From: Montifringilla adamsi
Taxonomy: Eukaryota > Chordata > Aves > Passeriformes > Passeridae
Length of the DNA stretch: 64,000 nt
Reading direction: 5' to 3'
NCBI GenBank assembly: GCA_017590115.1
Contig: JAGGNK010008337.1
Location: forward strand, 3,773,609 to 3,837,608
In this document: piece by piece, positions 38,561 through 49,526 of the stretch
How the letters are laid out: each line of letters begins with the position of its first letter
Numbering within the stretch: position 1 is the stretch's first letter
The notes under the pieces: generated by a model
Told to the model about the DNA's origin: nothing
The model's database searches: none
What the model saw: only the letters and a program-made list of their open reading frames with translations
Translations under genes and position numbers: made by a program

Positions 38561-41500
38561 CTGAAGGATAACCCCACTAGCCAGTGATCTCTTGCCCTAC
38601 GACAGTATCAAACTCACTTTTAAAAACCTGCAACATGTTCAGCAACATTCCTCTAAGCTCAAAGCACACTGACACAAACCACTTAGCAAGCAAGAGAGCA
38701 CAGACAATAAAACTGAAACCCTGGGCCCAGCTTCTTTGAACACCCATCTCAGAAGTGGCTGAGCTGCCCACCTTACAAGCCCCAAGGAGGGACTCTTGAA
38801 AATTCTTCAAATACTAATTTTTGGAACAGACCAACTCCCCTGGAGCAAGCAGGCACATGTCATTAGTCACTTGGAGACCACACAATCCTCAGGTGGACTA
38901 AGCCATACAGATTTGCAGCAATAATAATGTGCACACCCAGCAAATTAATCATCAAATCTGCTTTCTGGCTTCTCTTCCTTGATCCACTGAGTTAAGAGTG
39001 AAACAAAACCTTGATTCCTGCTACACCAGGATGGCTGAGAGGATCTGTCAAGCCCTTACTCCACAGGCAACGCTCTGCATGGCATAAATTATGAGGTCTG
39101 ATAGCAAACCATCACTCTGCTACCACTGCTAACACACAGTGTTAGTTATCTTCTAGACAAGTGTAATATTTTAGTGCAAATGAGTTTATGTACTAGTATT
39201 TCCTCATTTCTATGGCCTTGCCTTGCCAGCCTCTATATTTTCACTTCCACAGCTAACAGCTAGTATGGAGAAAAATACTGTTCATTCATTAGAGGTGAAA
39301 ACAAACAAAAAAAAAAAATTCCACATCCATTATTTCTTTATGCTCTGGTTAAAGGTTACACTTTCCTCTTCATTCCTGTCTCTGGCAATTTATTAATCCC
39401 TTTGCCAGGGTAATTCTTGAAGTAGGTAAAAATCTATTTACACAAACAAGTGATATATTGTACAATCCGCCAGGTAAGAACCAGCATTCTTGAAAATTAA
39501 AACATATATATATGTATATATATATGTACACACACATATCTTTAAAGCATGTCAGTAGCTGAGGAACTTTGTCACCTACCATGTGCAGACAAGCTGGGGC
39601 CTCCTTGCTTCTCCTGCCATCCGGAGCTGCTTCTGGAAATGCTGCTCGGGTCCTTTGGAATGGCTGCTCGTGGTTGCTCGTGCCGAGGGCTGCCGTGACA
39701 GTCCTGCCCCACGCCTGGGCACCCTGCTCCCTTCAGAGGGAGCGCTCCTGTTCAGCAGCGGGGGCTCAGAGATCAGCCCACATTTACAGCCCCAAAAAAG
39801 CAGCTCCCCCATTCACCAGGTAAATAACTGGACACGGCAAAAGCACAGAAAATGTTTTTGCGTTGGTCCTCCACTTGACAGACCAAGATCTCCCAGATGC
39901 CACTACTGAGGGGTTACACTTCAGCAATTACTCATTCCCCTGCCAGCAAACGGGAAACCTCTTTTGGTTGCCAGGAGCTCCATGGCCAGGAGGGAGACAC
40001 ACATAAAAAGTGACCAAAACCACCCCAGCAACACATCCCAGAATGTTCACAGCACCCGCTACAGCAAAGGAATTCAGAGAATTCTCCTTTGTGCATTATT
40101 TCTCTCCCTCATCCCATCTTTGCTTTGGACCATGCTGACAGCACAGGCTGGGAAGTGGAATGTTGGACTTGGAGCTAAAGCAATGTTTATTGTCACTGTC
40201 TGCAGGAGAAAAGCTGTTTCTCTGACATTCCTACCCAAAACAAACGCACTCCTGCGGGATAAAAGGAGCGGGGAGCTGCTCCAGCCACAGCCCAACATGA
40301 CTACACAAGGCCCAGCAGCCTCTGCCAACTTGCCTGGCACAGCCACAAAACCAAATCCAGACCCAAGGCAGGAAAGGAGAAGAACTGAAATCAGCTCTCA
40401 GCTGCAAAGTTTTATTCCTCTGAGCACTGACAAAACCCAGATGGTCTTTCTCTGAGTGGAGACCATTTTGCACCTGGAAAACTCCAGTTGGGAAGAGAAA
40501 CCAGAAGGCAAAGGGGAGAAATGTGCTCATGCAAGCACTTTGCTTTGCAAACAGAGCTGTACCCCTCTAATCAGCAGCAAATGTTCCTGTGCACAGCAGG
40601 AATACAAGCAAAGCAAACCTGTCTCTCAAAGAGATGAAGGCATTTCTTCACGTCAATAAATATCTCACACTGATGTAAACAAAACAACCCAAACAGACAC
40701 CTGTTGGAAGGTTTAAAATTGAGGGAAAATGTGTTAACAAAAATGGTGTTAATGAAGCTGTTTAGGATCTACCTTTCTTTTCTGAAATCATTTGAAGGAT
40801 TGAAGGGCCGAAGTCAGCAGCAGATTGGGGGGACCTTCCCTCAGGAGCAGAGTTCAAACAGCAGGATTTTGCTGAGCAATGTTCCCAAGCAAAGGACACC
40901 AAGCATTCCCAGATGCCTTCCAGCAGTACCACAGCAAATAACACCACATATTAACATAAACACTAAGCTAAGACCAAATAAAATAAGCCTGCTTTTCAGG
41001 CCCAGGCTCCACACACCCAGAGTAAACCCCACACAGCTTTACCCCTCTCTACCAACTTGCAAGGTGAAATTGATTTTTAATCCCTTTTAATCACTACCTG
41101 TGACAATTTCCATGTAATTTACCCACTGCTCAGGAAATCGCAACAGACACACCAAAACAAGAATACAAAATGCATCATTTTGAGGTAATTTTCCTGTGAT
41201 TTATACCCATGAAATCCCAGTAAACAGGACTGCCTGTGTAAAGCAGCAATAGAAACGTGAAGGGATTTGGGCCTTTTTTTAAAGTGAATACTTGGTAAAC
41301 CAGCATTAATTTTCTGGTATGTTGGAATATTGTAAGGATCACTCAAGTAATTGAAAACAGAATAAAAACTTGAGGGTGTGTGCAGTTATAGTTCAGCACT
41401 GCAGTCATTTTTGCTGCCATTTGGACATCTTTATGTATCTGAAAAGAATGAAAACTCACAGGACACATCTGAGCACAGAGCTACTTTGGTTACACAGCTC

Positions 41501-41895
41501 TCTTCTAATACTGTCCCTTAATTGATATAATTTCAGCTCCTCTTGGTTAGGCCACTGGAATTCTGAGGTTAGTAATATGCAAAATAGGAACTAAAAATGT
41601 GGTTAACAGGCAGTTTAGCCCAAAAACCTTTTTGGGAGCATATTTAATTACTCATTGGGAAGAAAAAGAAAAAGCTCTGCCTAATATTTCCTCCCCAACC
41701 AAACAAATAGCATGGGATAATTAGACTCTTGCAATCACTCTGATTTTCATATATGTATTTTCTATGATGACAGAAAACTAAAATGCAGCAAATATTACTT
41801 AGAACCCATTTTTTATAACATGGATTCAGAAAGTTTTTCTCAGTCTGTGACATCAACAGCTCCTAAGTTATCCACAGGGACAGGCAGAAGCACAA
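38561..41895. other. Noncoding DNA, no gene seen
   Basis: Ordinary single-copy sequence with one TA/CA microsatellite at 39.5 kb and an A run at 39308-39319. The open frames overlap on both strands and match nothing known. Confidence 0.65.
39503..39538. repeat. (TA)n/(CA)n microsatellite
   Basis: An alternating purine-pyrimidine stretch of TA dinucleotides broken by TATG, then TACACACACA. It is a simple repeat and likely polymorphic. Confidence 0.9.
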
Positions 41896-41901
41896 TTTAT
41901 T
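41896..41901 (-). terminator. Possible polyadenylation signal AATAAA
   Basis: Minus-strand AATAAA overlaps the candidate stop codon at 41901-41903. Downstream on the minus strand (plus 41865-41892) the sequence is rich in T, G and C with TGTG motifs, acceptable as a cleavage-factor site. It supports 41901-42069 as a terminal exon only weakly, because AATAAA is common in this AT-rich DNA. Confidence 0.25.
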
Positions 41902-42069
41902 TATGTAGATTCCATCCAGCCCGAGAAAAGTTCTCTCCCTCTATGACACAAAGGACTGGAAATCTCCGAATTCCACATACTTTTTTTTCCTTTTTCCCCT
42001 CCAGACTCTCCCAGATCAGTATTTTCTGTATTTACGGCGAGTACCTGTGCTGGGAATGAAGGCCCGGTC
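41901..42069 (-). other. Candidate terminal exon 4 of a minus-strand transcript
   Basis: On the minus strand the exon begins right after CTCCTCTCACAG, the last unit of the minisatellite array. Continued from 42988-43047, the frame is open for 55 codons to a TAA at 41901-41903. That stop overlaps an AATAAA (41896-41901), with GT-rich sequence just beyond it on the minus strand. Start, stop and poly(A) signal agree with a last exon. A second frame is open from the acceptor for 17 codons (begins DRAFIPSTGTRRKYRKY) and then stops. No homology is recognised. Confidence 0.23.
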
Positions 42070-42757
42070 CTGTGAGAGGAGAATGGCGTCGTGAGGGAAG
42101 ATGGCGGAGACGGGGCTGTGAGGGGAGAGTGGGGCCATGGTGGAAAAGTCCAGCTGTGAGGAGAGAGGAGTTATGAGGGGAGACTGGGGCCATGAGGGGA
42201 GGTGGCAGAGATGGGGCTGTGAGGGGAGTTGTGAAGGGAGAATGGGGCTGTAAGGGAAAATGGCAGAGATGGGGCTGTGAGGGGAGAATGGGGCCATGAG
42301 GGAAAAATTGAGCTGTGAGAAGACAGAGAGGAGCTATGAGGGGAGAATGGTACCGTGAGGGAAGGTGTGAAGGAAAATGGCAGAGATGGAGTTGTGAGGG
42401 GAGAATGGGGCTGTGAGGAGAGAGAGGTGAGAATGGGGTTCATGAGGGGAGAGAAAGGGGAGTTGTGAGGGGAGATGGTGGAGATGGGGCAGTGAGGGGA
42501 GAGAGATGAGTTGTGAGGAGAAAGAGGGGAGTTACAGGGAAAATGAGGCCGTTGAGGGGGAAATGGGGCTGTGAGGAGATGGGGTAGTTATGAGGGAAGA
42601 GAGGAGAGTTGTGAGGGGAGACTGCAGAAGATGGGGCCCTAAGGGTAATTGTGAGGGAAGATGGTGCCTTGAGCGGGGAGAGAAGGGCTGTGAGGGAAGA
42701 TGGTGCTGTGAGGAGGGAAAGAGGAGAGCTGTGAGGGGAGATGAGGCTCTGAGGGGG
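42070..42757. repeat. GA-rich degenerate minisatellite (~0.7 kb)
   Basis: This is a tandem array of diverged units built from blocks such as GGGGCTGTGAGGGGAGAATG and GAAAATGGCAGAGAT, combined at roughly 20-50 base periods. The plus strand is almost wholly G and A with regular T. The minus strand is therefore pyrimidine-rich and holds 12 copies of CTYACAG after pyrimidine runs, the shape of a 3' splice site. Minus-strand open frames here are low-complexity translations of the array and not genes. Length is likely to vary between individuals. Confidence 0.9.
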
Positions 42758-42987
42758 TGTTGCTCCCACTGTCCCGGCTGCATCATGTGAAAAAGCCCAC
42801 TATAAACACCAGCTCCGGGGAGCTGAGGGGACAGAAACACCCCCAACACCCCCTGCCCCGATCCCAGCAAGTGACTCCTGGGACACGGCAGGACCAAGCC
42901 CTCAGTATTTTCCTCAACCAGGCTAGCACATTTCTGACTGCAACCTCAGCATCAATTAATTAATCAAGATACAAGATAAAACCTTAC

Positions 42988-43047
42988 CAGTGCCAGTCTA
43001 GGCACTGATCACTGGCTGCCTCTTCCCTCCATTGCTCCTTTTTCCTG
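42988..43047 (-). other. Candidate exon 3 of a minus-strand spliced transcript
   Basis: On the minus strand the acceptor is a tandem NAGNAG (…CCTTAGCAG), giving a 60-base or 57-base exon that keep the same frame. The donor is CACTG|GTAAGG. The frame continued from 46160-46232 is open and encodes a charged peptide, RKKEQWREEAASDQCLDWH. The intron that follows on the minus strand is almost entirely the pyrimidine-rich minisatellite. No protein family is recognised. Confidence 0.22.
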
Positions 43048-43188
43048 CTAAGGTAGGGATATTAGCAGGGGAAAAGTCAAGCCGGCTGTCACATGGAACT
43101 ATCCTCTGAGAAAAGAGAAGGCAGCTTCAAAAGAGCTGAGGGAAGCAACTGGGAAATCTTCAAGTTGCCTATTTTTCATTTATTTGCC

Positions 43189-43202
43189 TTTTTTTTTTTT
43201 TT
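43189..43202. repeat. Poly(T) tract
   Basis: Fourteen T's in noncoding DNA, ending at TAACTAACTG. A similar run lies at about 43925-43940. Confidence 0.85.
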
Positions 43203-45852
43203 AACTAACTGCTCATTTTTACACCTGAAAATTTTTACACCTGCCTTTAGAGCAGAACATTTATTGCTCTCTGCGGCACATACCTGCCTTCCCATCCAGC
43301 TCAGTTTTCCATCAGCACTTGCAGAAGCATTTTCCTGAACACAGTAAAGTTATTACTTAACATAAACACATATGGATGATCTGCATGGATATTCCTGCAC
43401 TTTCCATTCTGTCAGGGTACCAACACAACCTCTTCCCTGCCTCTTTGGCTTTGTTTGTCCATGGCTACAAATGCAGATAAGCTGCTCCAAGACAACCCAT
43501 AGGTGCTGGAACAGTGCAGGAAGAAACTGAAACCTCCAGTTCATGTTTAGCAGCATAAAGCGAGAGTACCCAAGCAATACATCCAACCCCCAAAATACTC
43601 AGTGCAAAACTCTGAAATCTCTAGAGAAGCCAAAGAGACCCTGAAAAATGGCCACAGCAGGCTTAAAAATAAAAACCAAAAGCAAGCATGAAAATCATGC
43701 CAGAAAGGGAAATAACCAAAAAACCCACAGTTTTAACATCAGAACATACAAGAATGCTCGTAAGGAAGGCTTTAAAATGAGTTTCACAATTTGTTGTGAT
43801 TGAAGAAAAGGCCTTATTCATTACATCACTCAGCTTGCACCTAATTGTGTGCACATGTTGGGGCTCCAGCCTGAAGCAATGGGTTAATTCTCCAATTATT
43901 TCACAGGATTAGAACTACTTCTTTCTTTTTTTTTTTTTTTCCCCTGGAAATGTAGTGTGATTGTGAAGCCCATCAAGACATGCTATTTCATAATTAATTC
44001 TAAATAAAAAGTGAATTCTCTCCTTTGTCTAAATAGTTTGCTTTGGCTCAGCTAGGAGCAGCAATTAGCAGGACAGCCTCCCTGAACACATTTGATCTGC
44101 TAGAGAGTTTCCTGCTGTGGATCAGAGGAACAAACCTGACTTCACACAATCCATGGGGTTTATGTTGGCTGGATGTGCTGTAATTAAAATGATCTTTTTT
44201 TCCCCAAGAGCTTTGTTTATCTGCTTGTGCTTTCTCACAGAGAGGCATTCACATACCTAATTTAGCACTTCTGTTGATTTACACTTCTGCTCTTTACCAG
44301 CTCCCTTTGTAGCTTTCACTGCTTGTAGTTTGGTGCAGAAACTGGGACCTGTTGTCACTGGTGTTATAGGTCCGTTTTATTAGCAGGAGTAGAGGAACAG
44401 TTCCCATGGAAACATTCCCATGTTTCATGGTGTGCTTTTCCTGGGATTCTCAAGGTTGGGTAGGGTGGGCTCTGGGCCTTCCTAAATGGGAGCATGCAGC
44501 AGTCTGTGGAGACTTCCCCCTCAGCAGGGGGAGGAAAAACCTGTATTTTTAGATTGCATATTTCCTCTCTTGTGAAGTCTAATGCCTGTGAAAACAGAGC
44601 AGCTCGACAGCCCCACACCATTGATTGACGTTCAGGCCGATCCCTCTGCTCTGACAACAAACCAGATACTATTTGGAAAGGCCACCTCCAAACCCAAGAG
44701 AACATTTTCCTTTCACTCTGACCTTTACACTTAAGCTGTGCTTTAACAGGGCTCAGCACACTGGCCTGAGCCAGGATGGCCCTCCCTGTGTCACACCAGG
44801 GACTTCCCAAACCCCTTGGAAAAAGACCCCAAACACACCATCAAACCTCTCCTGCTCTACAGTGGAGGTGTTCAGGCCTGGGAACACCACTGCTCACAAG
44901 GCAACCCGAGCCCCTGGCATTTACCAAGAGTGATGAGAAAAAGAAAATTAAGTCACCTCTGAGAGGATTAAACCACCTTCTCTCTCCCGCAGTGTTTGCC
45001 ACACACAGGTGAGCTCACTGAAAATCAACTGTCCCACCCAAACACAGCACGAGAGTCACCTGCAGCAGCCTAGACCCTGGCAGGGCAGGTCCCCATCACC
45101 ATCCCCCTTCCCTTTGTACTGTTTCTTTCCAGAAGCTGACAACGGGCTCCCAGAGTTTTTTTTTTCCTTTATTTTTTTTATCTGCAGCCTCACAAATATT
45201 TTTTAAAATCTACTTCAACCTATACATAGTAGTGAGGGGCAAAAAAATCCAAAGAAACTTCAAACTTCAGGGACACAGCCAGTGCTTTGAAGAGATCATT
45301 ATAACAAGTTCTTATTCAAGAGGAGAGCAATTATCATGTCCAACAAACACATTAAATAATTCAGTATTGTTATTTTGGCAGGTCTTTGTGAACCAGGTGT
45401 TTAGGAAGAGGTTTCAGACAGAAGCATGTGATGCAGTCTCTGGGGACCTTCCCCACAAGCCAGTAGCATGAGGGGAGCCACTGGCTGGAGTTCCCCAGAG
45501 CCTGAGTGCAGCAAAGCCCTCATATCAGTATCACAGGACTCTGTGGTTTTACTTATTTCCATCATCCCCATCAAAATTTCTCAATTTTAGAATTACTCAC
45601 ATGGAACTGTCTGAGCTTTCACAGTTAAGGGAGACTCAAGGAAGGTTTCTGTCTCTGGTCTATGTTATCTTAAGCTTTTAAAACACAGCCATATTTTTAT
45701 TTATGTAAGAGTATTCAAAAGTTCATTTTCCTTCACACTACCATCTCTGTGTTGCTTGACCCCTACCAATCCCACATAGTCTTGCTAAGCCTTCCCCCCC
45801 CAACCTTCCACACACTGAAAATCTCAACCATGCTATGCTATTTCTGGGATTT

Positions 45853-45866
45853 AAAAAAAAAAAAAA
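45853..45866. repeat. Poly(A) tract with A/C-rich flank
   Basis: Fourteen A's followed by CAAACACAAAAACAACCAAA, an A/C-rich low-complexity stretch that extends to about 45887. Confidence 0.85.
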
Positions 45867-46159
45867 CAAACACAAAAACAACCAAACAGGAGGAGTCTGG
45901 AGCCACCAAGCAGGTGGGAAAGGAGCTTTTTCTTTAAGAAAAGAGTGATTCCAAGCAAGACAATTTGCTCATTCCTCCTTTGGCAGTTCCCCTTCCCCCT
46001 CACTCCCAGTATTGCACACATCAGACCCAAGTTGCCAGCTCTGGCACGTGCTAGAAAGTCCCATAACCACAAATCAGCCCAGCAAATCCCTGTTTGCTGC
46101 TTGATTAATTAACGCAGCGCCTCTATTTACTCATTCCAGGCCAAGTCTGCCGTTCTTAC

Positions 46160-46232
46160 CTTGGGGACCTTGGATGACCAGACTTGCAGTTTGGTGCTGG
46201 TTTGGGAACATTCATGGCTGGTTCACCTGAGC
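46160..46232 (-). other. Candidate exon 2 of a minus-strand spliced transcript
   Basis: On the minus strand a TTGTGTTTTCCAG acceptor is followed by 73 bases and a CCAAG|GTAAGA donor, both close to consensus. One frame is open throughout. It contains an ATG and encodes a proline-rich peptide beginning SGEPAMNVPKPAPN. The exon starts and ends inside codons, and those phases match the pieces at 47283-47338 and 42988-43047. No family is recognised. Splice sites this good arise by chance several times in 64 kb, so confidence stays low without RNA data. Confidence 0.25.
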
Positions 46233-47282
46233 CTGGAAAACACAAGTATGGAGACAGACAGAGATTTTGGCATTCCATACCCAGCAGCTACGTTTGCTGG
46301 CCCGTATCAAAGTTGTGAGATCGGTATAAAGAATTCACACCACCCTGGGACTTACCTCAAAAACTTCTGGGGAATTAAATAAACCAGTGCCCTGGCATGG
46401 CTGGTATTTGTTGGGGAGGCAACACAGAGAGCCTGGGGGGCATTTGGTGTTTGAGAGGTTTGGGTAGCACAAAGGAGCGCTGGGCCAGGCGCTGTCCCCA
46501 GGCCACAGAGGCTGTTTGGGCTAGCTCTGCTCAAAACATTACAAAGGGCGCTCTGGCTTCATGCCACGTTCGTAAACATGTCCATCAACTGCAGCCTTTG
46601 GGGAACAGGCTCTGCTGAAATCAGTCACTTGCTGAAAACAAAGCACCATTCTTTACCTTCTAACCCTTCAGCAAAGCAGCTTTCCTGCAGCACAGAAGGT
46701 AAAATCAACTCCATACATCCACTACACAAGTGCTATTTAAAATTCACTCGCACAGTGAATTTATAGTTCATTCAGGCTCAGCTCAGATCCTGGGAAAGGC
46801 CCCGTAACAACACACGCAAATCTTCAACCAAAGCAGAATTCTGCTAAAAACAATAGCACAAGGAGTCCACGAGGCTTGGCACAGTTGCATTTCACTGAAA
46901 AAGGCTTAACCGCAGGGGCAGGGAGCAAGACAGAGGAGCTGAAGGTCCCAAGTACTACAGAAATTTTTATTCATTAGCACAGAGGCCTTTCAGCAGGCTA
47001 CAGACTCTCCCAAGAGCACTGACCCCCTTCTGCACACACTGCCCACTTTCTCCTCTTAGGAAGGTGCATTTGAAGGAGTTCCCATGGGATTTACTAACTT
47101 AAAGATATTGATTGTACTAAGCATCTCTTTTCTCCAGAAAATTTAGTGAAAATTCTCTGCTCTGCACTAAGAGCCAGCCTTTTCCTCTGGCCCACACAAG
47201 CCCATCCTGGGACAGGGATGTGGTGACACAGAAGGCCACCAACACACTATAGGACACTGCCAGCCCCACCAGCACCCCTCAC

Positions 47283-47338
47283 CTGAACAAGAAGACTCCA
47301 GGAGCTCCACATTCTCCTGTCAGCGCCCCAAGACTGCT
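47283..47338 (-). other. Candidate exon 1 of a minus-strand spliced transcript
   Basis: The minus strand has a textbook 3' splice site (pyrimidine-rich from plus 47372 down, ending CTCACAG), 56 bases of exon, then a TTCAG|GTGAGG donor. The frame that agrees with the next piece has a TGA early in this exon and is open after it (ENVELLESS), so this exon would be mainly 5'UTR if the product starts at the ATG in the next one. The donor lies about 310 bases beyond the distal poly(A) signal of the gene at 49.6 kb, so it may be a separate transcript or an alternative tail. I recognise no protein. Confidence 0.22.
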
Positions 47339-47647
47339 CTGTGAGGAGGGCAGGAAGAAAGAACCAGCACAGCTGTCCTGGGGCTGCAAACACAGCACAG
47401 CTGAGGACTGAACGAGTTGCACCTGGTACAATTACCTACAGCTATTCCTTGTTTAGCAGAAAACAGAGAAGCAACTTCACATTGCTGGGATTTTTTAAAG
47501 CTACCTGGCCAGAAAATGAAGAAAAATGCAGTGTGCTGCTAATTTCTCAACCAAGCACGAAACGTTTTCAATGGCTCCTGCCTGTAAGCCCAAGCAACTC
47601 AGAGCTTCAGTCAGTAAAGGAGAGCAAACAAGGGTGGGATTCTATAA

Positions 47648-47653
47648 TTTATT
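47648..47653 (-). terminator. Possible distal polyadenylation signal AATAAA
   Basis: A second minus-strand AATAAA is followed by T-rich sequence on the minus strand (plus 47610-47635). AT-rich, 3'UTR-like DNA continues from 48290 down to here, so a longer 3'UTR of about 1.9 kb is possible. It is weaker than the proximal site because the region between could equally be intergenic. Confidence 0.25.
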
Positions 47654-48296
47654 ACCGTTGCTAAGATGAACACAATACTTGATACCCCATCGTATGCAGA
47701 ACTGTAAAAAAATAGTTTTAATACAGTATCAAAATTTACACAAGTGTAGTGTCAAAAGACCAGTGTCCCTCACTTGGCCCCTGCACGTCCAGAGTGCCGG
47801 CACAAGTACAGGTGTTACAGCTGTTCATACATACAGAGATAGGAATACAACAATTGAACTCTGCAAACAATATTGGGGAGAAAACAACCTGGGAAGAGAA
47901 CAGATAGCTGGCTGGGCTGGGGTTATATCAGAAACCACGCAGGAGGGCAATGGTCCAAAACAGAAGGCTGGATTCTGCACTTCTAACTCAAGGAGAAGCA
48001 GTGAACAGGAGTTTTCCCAAGAAAGCAACGCTGGATCAGAGGCTTACATTGAATGGTACCAAGTGAAAATAACAACAGAAACCAACAGAATTACTGCTGC
48101 AAATTAACACACTTTTTCTGAAGACAGATAGCAGATTTACATCATACTCCTATATAACAAAAGATTGTACAGCAACAGAGCTACATTTCACTGCAAATAG
48201 CCCACGGATACAGTCCAAGCTCAGAAAAACAGAGGTTCTGACTTTGGCTCAAATCTTAGTAACCAAGAACAAACCAGAAACCCAGGAATTGTTGCA

Positions 48297-49526
48297 TTCC
48301 TATTTTTTTAATTAATTTTTATTAGTCTTTTTGATACTCAGCTATGGTAAAAAGTTAAGCAACAGCATTCAGTCACAAGCCTGTTGCACATTCATACATG
48401 AAACTATCATTGCTTTAAGATATACACAAAATATCTATCGTTGTAATTCAATACACACAACTAGGATCATACACAGAGATAAAAATAAACTAAGCACATC
48501 TAGGGCGCCGTCTGGTCAAATCTCAGGCAATCTGAACAAGAGCTTTCTGCCTCATAATAATGAAAGGCATGCTCTGAGGATAATAAAACCTTTTTCTTTG
48601 AAAGAACGCTACAGTGGCAAGAAAAGCTTTTTTTATAATGCAGTGCAATCTTTTAGATCCTTGTAGGCTCTTGTTAAACAAACCAGCATGTCTCTAAATT
48701 AAACAGTAGAAATTAGCATCCTGACAATTGGAATATAATTTCCAAAATAAATTCTAATGGAAATCCTGACTTGAGACCTGTAATAATGATGCCTAAGTAT
48801 TCTGTTCATTAAAGGGCCGTTCATTAAACACCTTACAACTCTTCAGAAGATGTGCATCAAAGTGAATCAAAAAGAAAGCTATCTTGACTTTCATTTAGAA
48901 AGAAATTGTGGATCACTACAAGTACTGTAGTTATGCTACACTACCGGCTGGTTAGGACTTTATGGTCTTTTAGCACCTCCAAAGGCAGGTATTCTACCAA
49001 AGCAAAAAAATCACCTGGAAATTGCCTAAGCACCATTAACGGATCCTTTACAGACTGAAGTGTGAGTTACTAAGAAGCGACTTTCTCAAGCCTGCCGAGA
49101 CCAAAGGCACAGTTTTTCGGTGTCTCTCCAGTCTGCTGAAAAACCTCTCTTAAATCCAGTGGAAAACTCGTTCAGACCTATCAGAGATTCACTGTAACTA
49201 ACCAAAATAAAACTTATTTCGCGTAACGCCTGCAGAATCCCAAACATCTTTTGGTTAGGATGGCAATACCTCAGTGCTTCTAAGGGTGGAGTGTTGCAGT
49301 GAGGGCGCAGAGCTTCATTAGCTGGGATATTGGAACAGCAGGATTGGGGGACACTGCCACACAGCTCCCTGCCAGACCCCTGTGCAGAATGTCCCCTGTT
49401 TCCAGCAGTCTCTTGCAGTGCAGACCCCCGTTGTCAGCTGGGAATTGCGGCGGACACAGGCGGTGCTTCCCCTCTCCTGGGCAGTTCAGACCGTGCTCTT
49501 CAGAGAGAGGATGTGCTCAGGGCTTC
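48297..49526 (-). other. 3'UTR-like sequence of the minus-strand gene
   Basis: This 1.2-kb stretch follows the candidate stop codon and reaches an AATAAA with a GU-rich element behind it. It is AT-rich and has no long open frame. It keeps several CpGs (for example around 48506, 48826, 48951, 49081 and 49221) although its surroundings are CpG-poor. On the minus strand, 48641-48648 reads TTGCACTG, a 7mer seed match for the miR-130/301/454 family. The 3'UTR call is inferred from order and signals, not from any alignment. A conserved noncoding block with no gene would look similar. Confidence 0.4.
48318..48323 (-). terminator. Polyadenylation signal AATAAA
   Basis: Minus-strand AATAAA sits in an A/T-rich stretch. 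About 30-55 bases further along the minus strand is a run rich in G and T (plus 48245-48290), the arrangement expected around a vertebrate cleavage site. Cleavage would fall near 48297. It fits the 3'UTR-like sequence that begins at 49526. Confidence 0.45.

Larger units (their letters stand above)
43048..46159. other. Noncoding DNA, no firm gene
   Basis: Mostly simple T and A runs and unique sequence. At 44993-45008 a 16-base segment lies between a strong acceptor (CTTCTCTCTCCCGCAG) and a CACAG|GTGAGC donor, a possible microexon on the plus strand with no partner exon. Confidence 0.55.

Noticed and set aside
42016..42897. Several minus-strand frames rich in Ser, Pro and His (SPHS, PLTAP motifs)
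   Set aside because: They are low-complexity translations of the pyrimidine strand of the minisatellite and all overlapping frames look alike.
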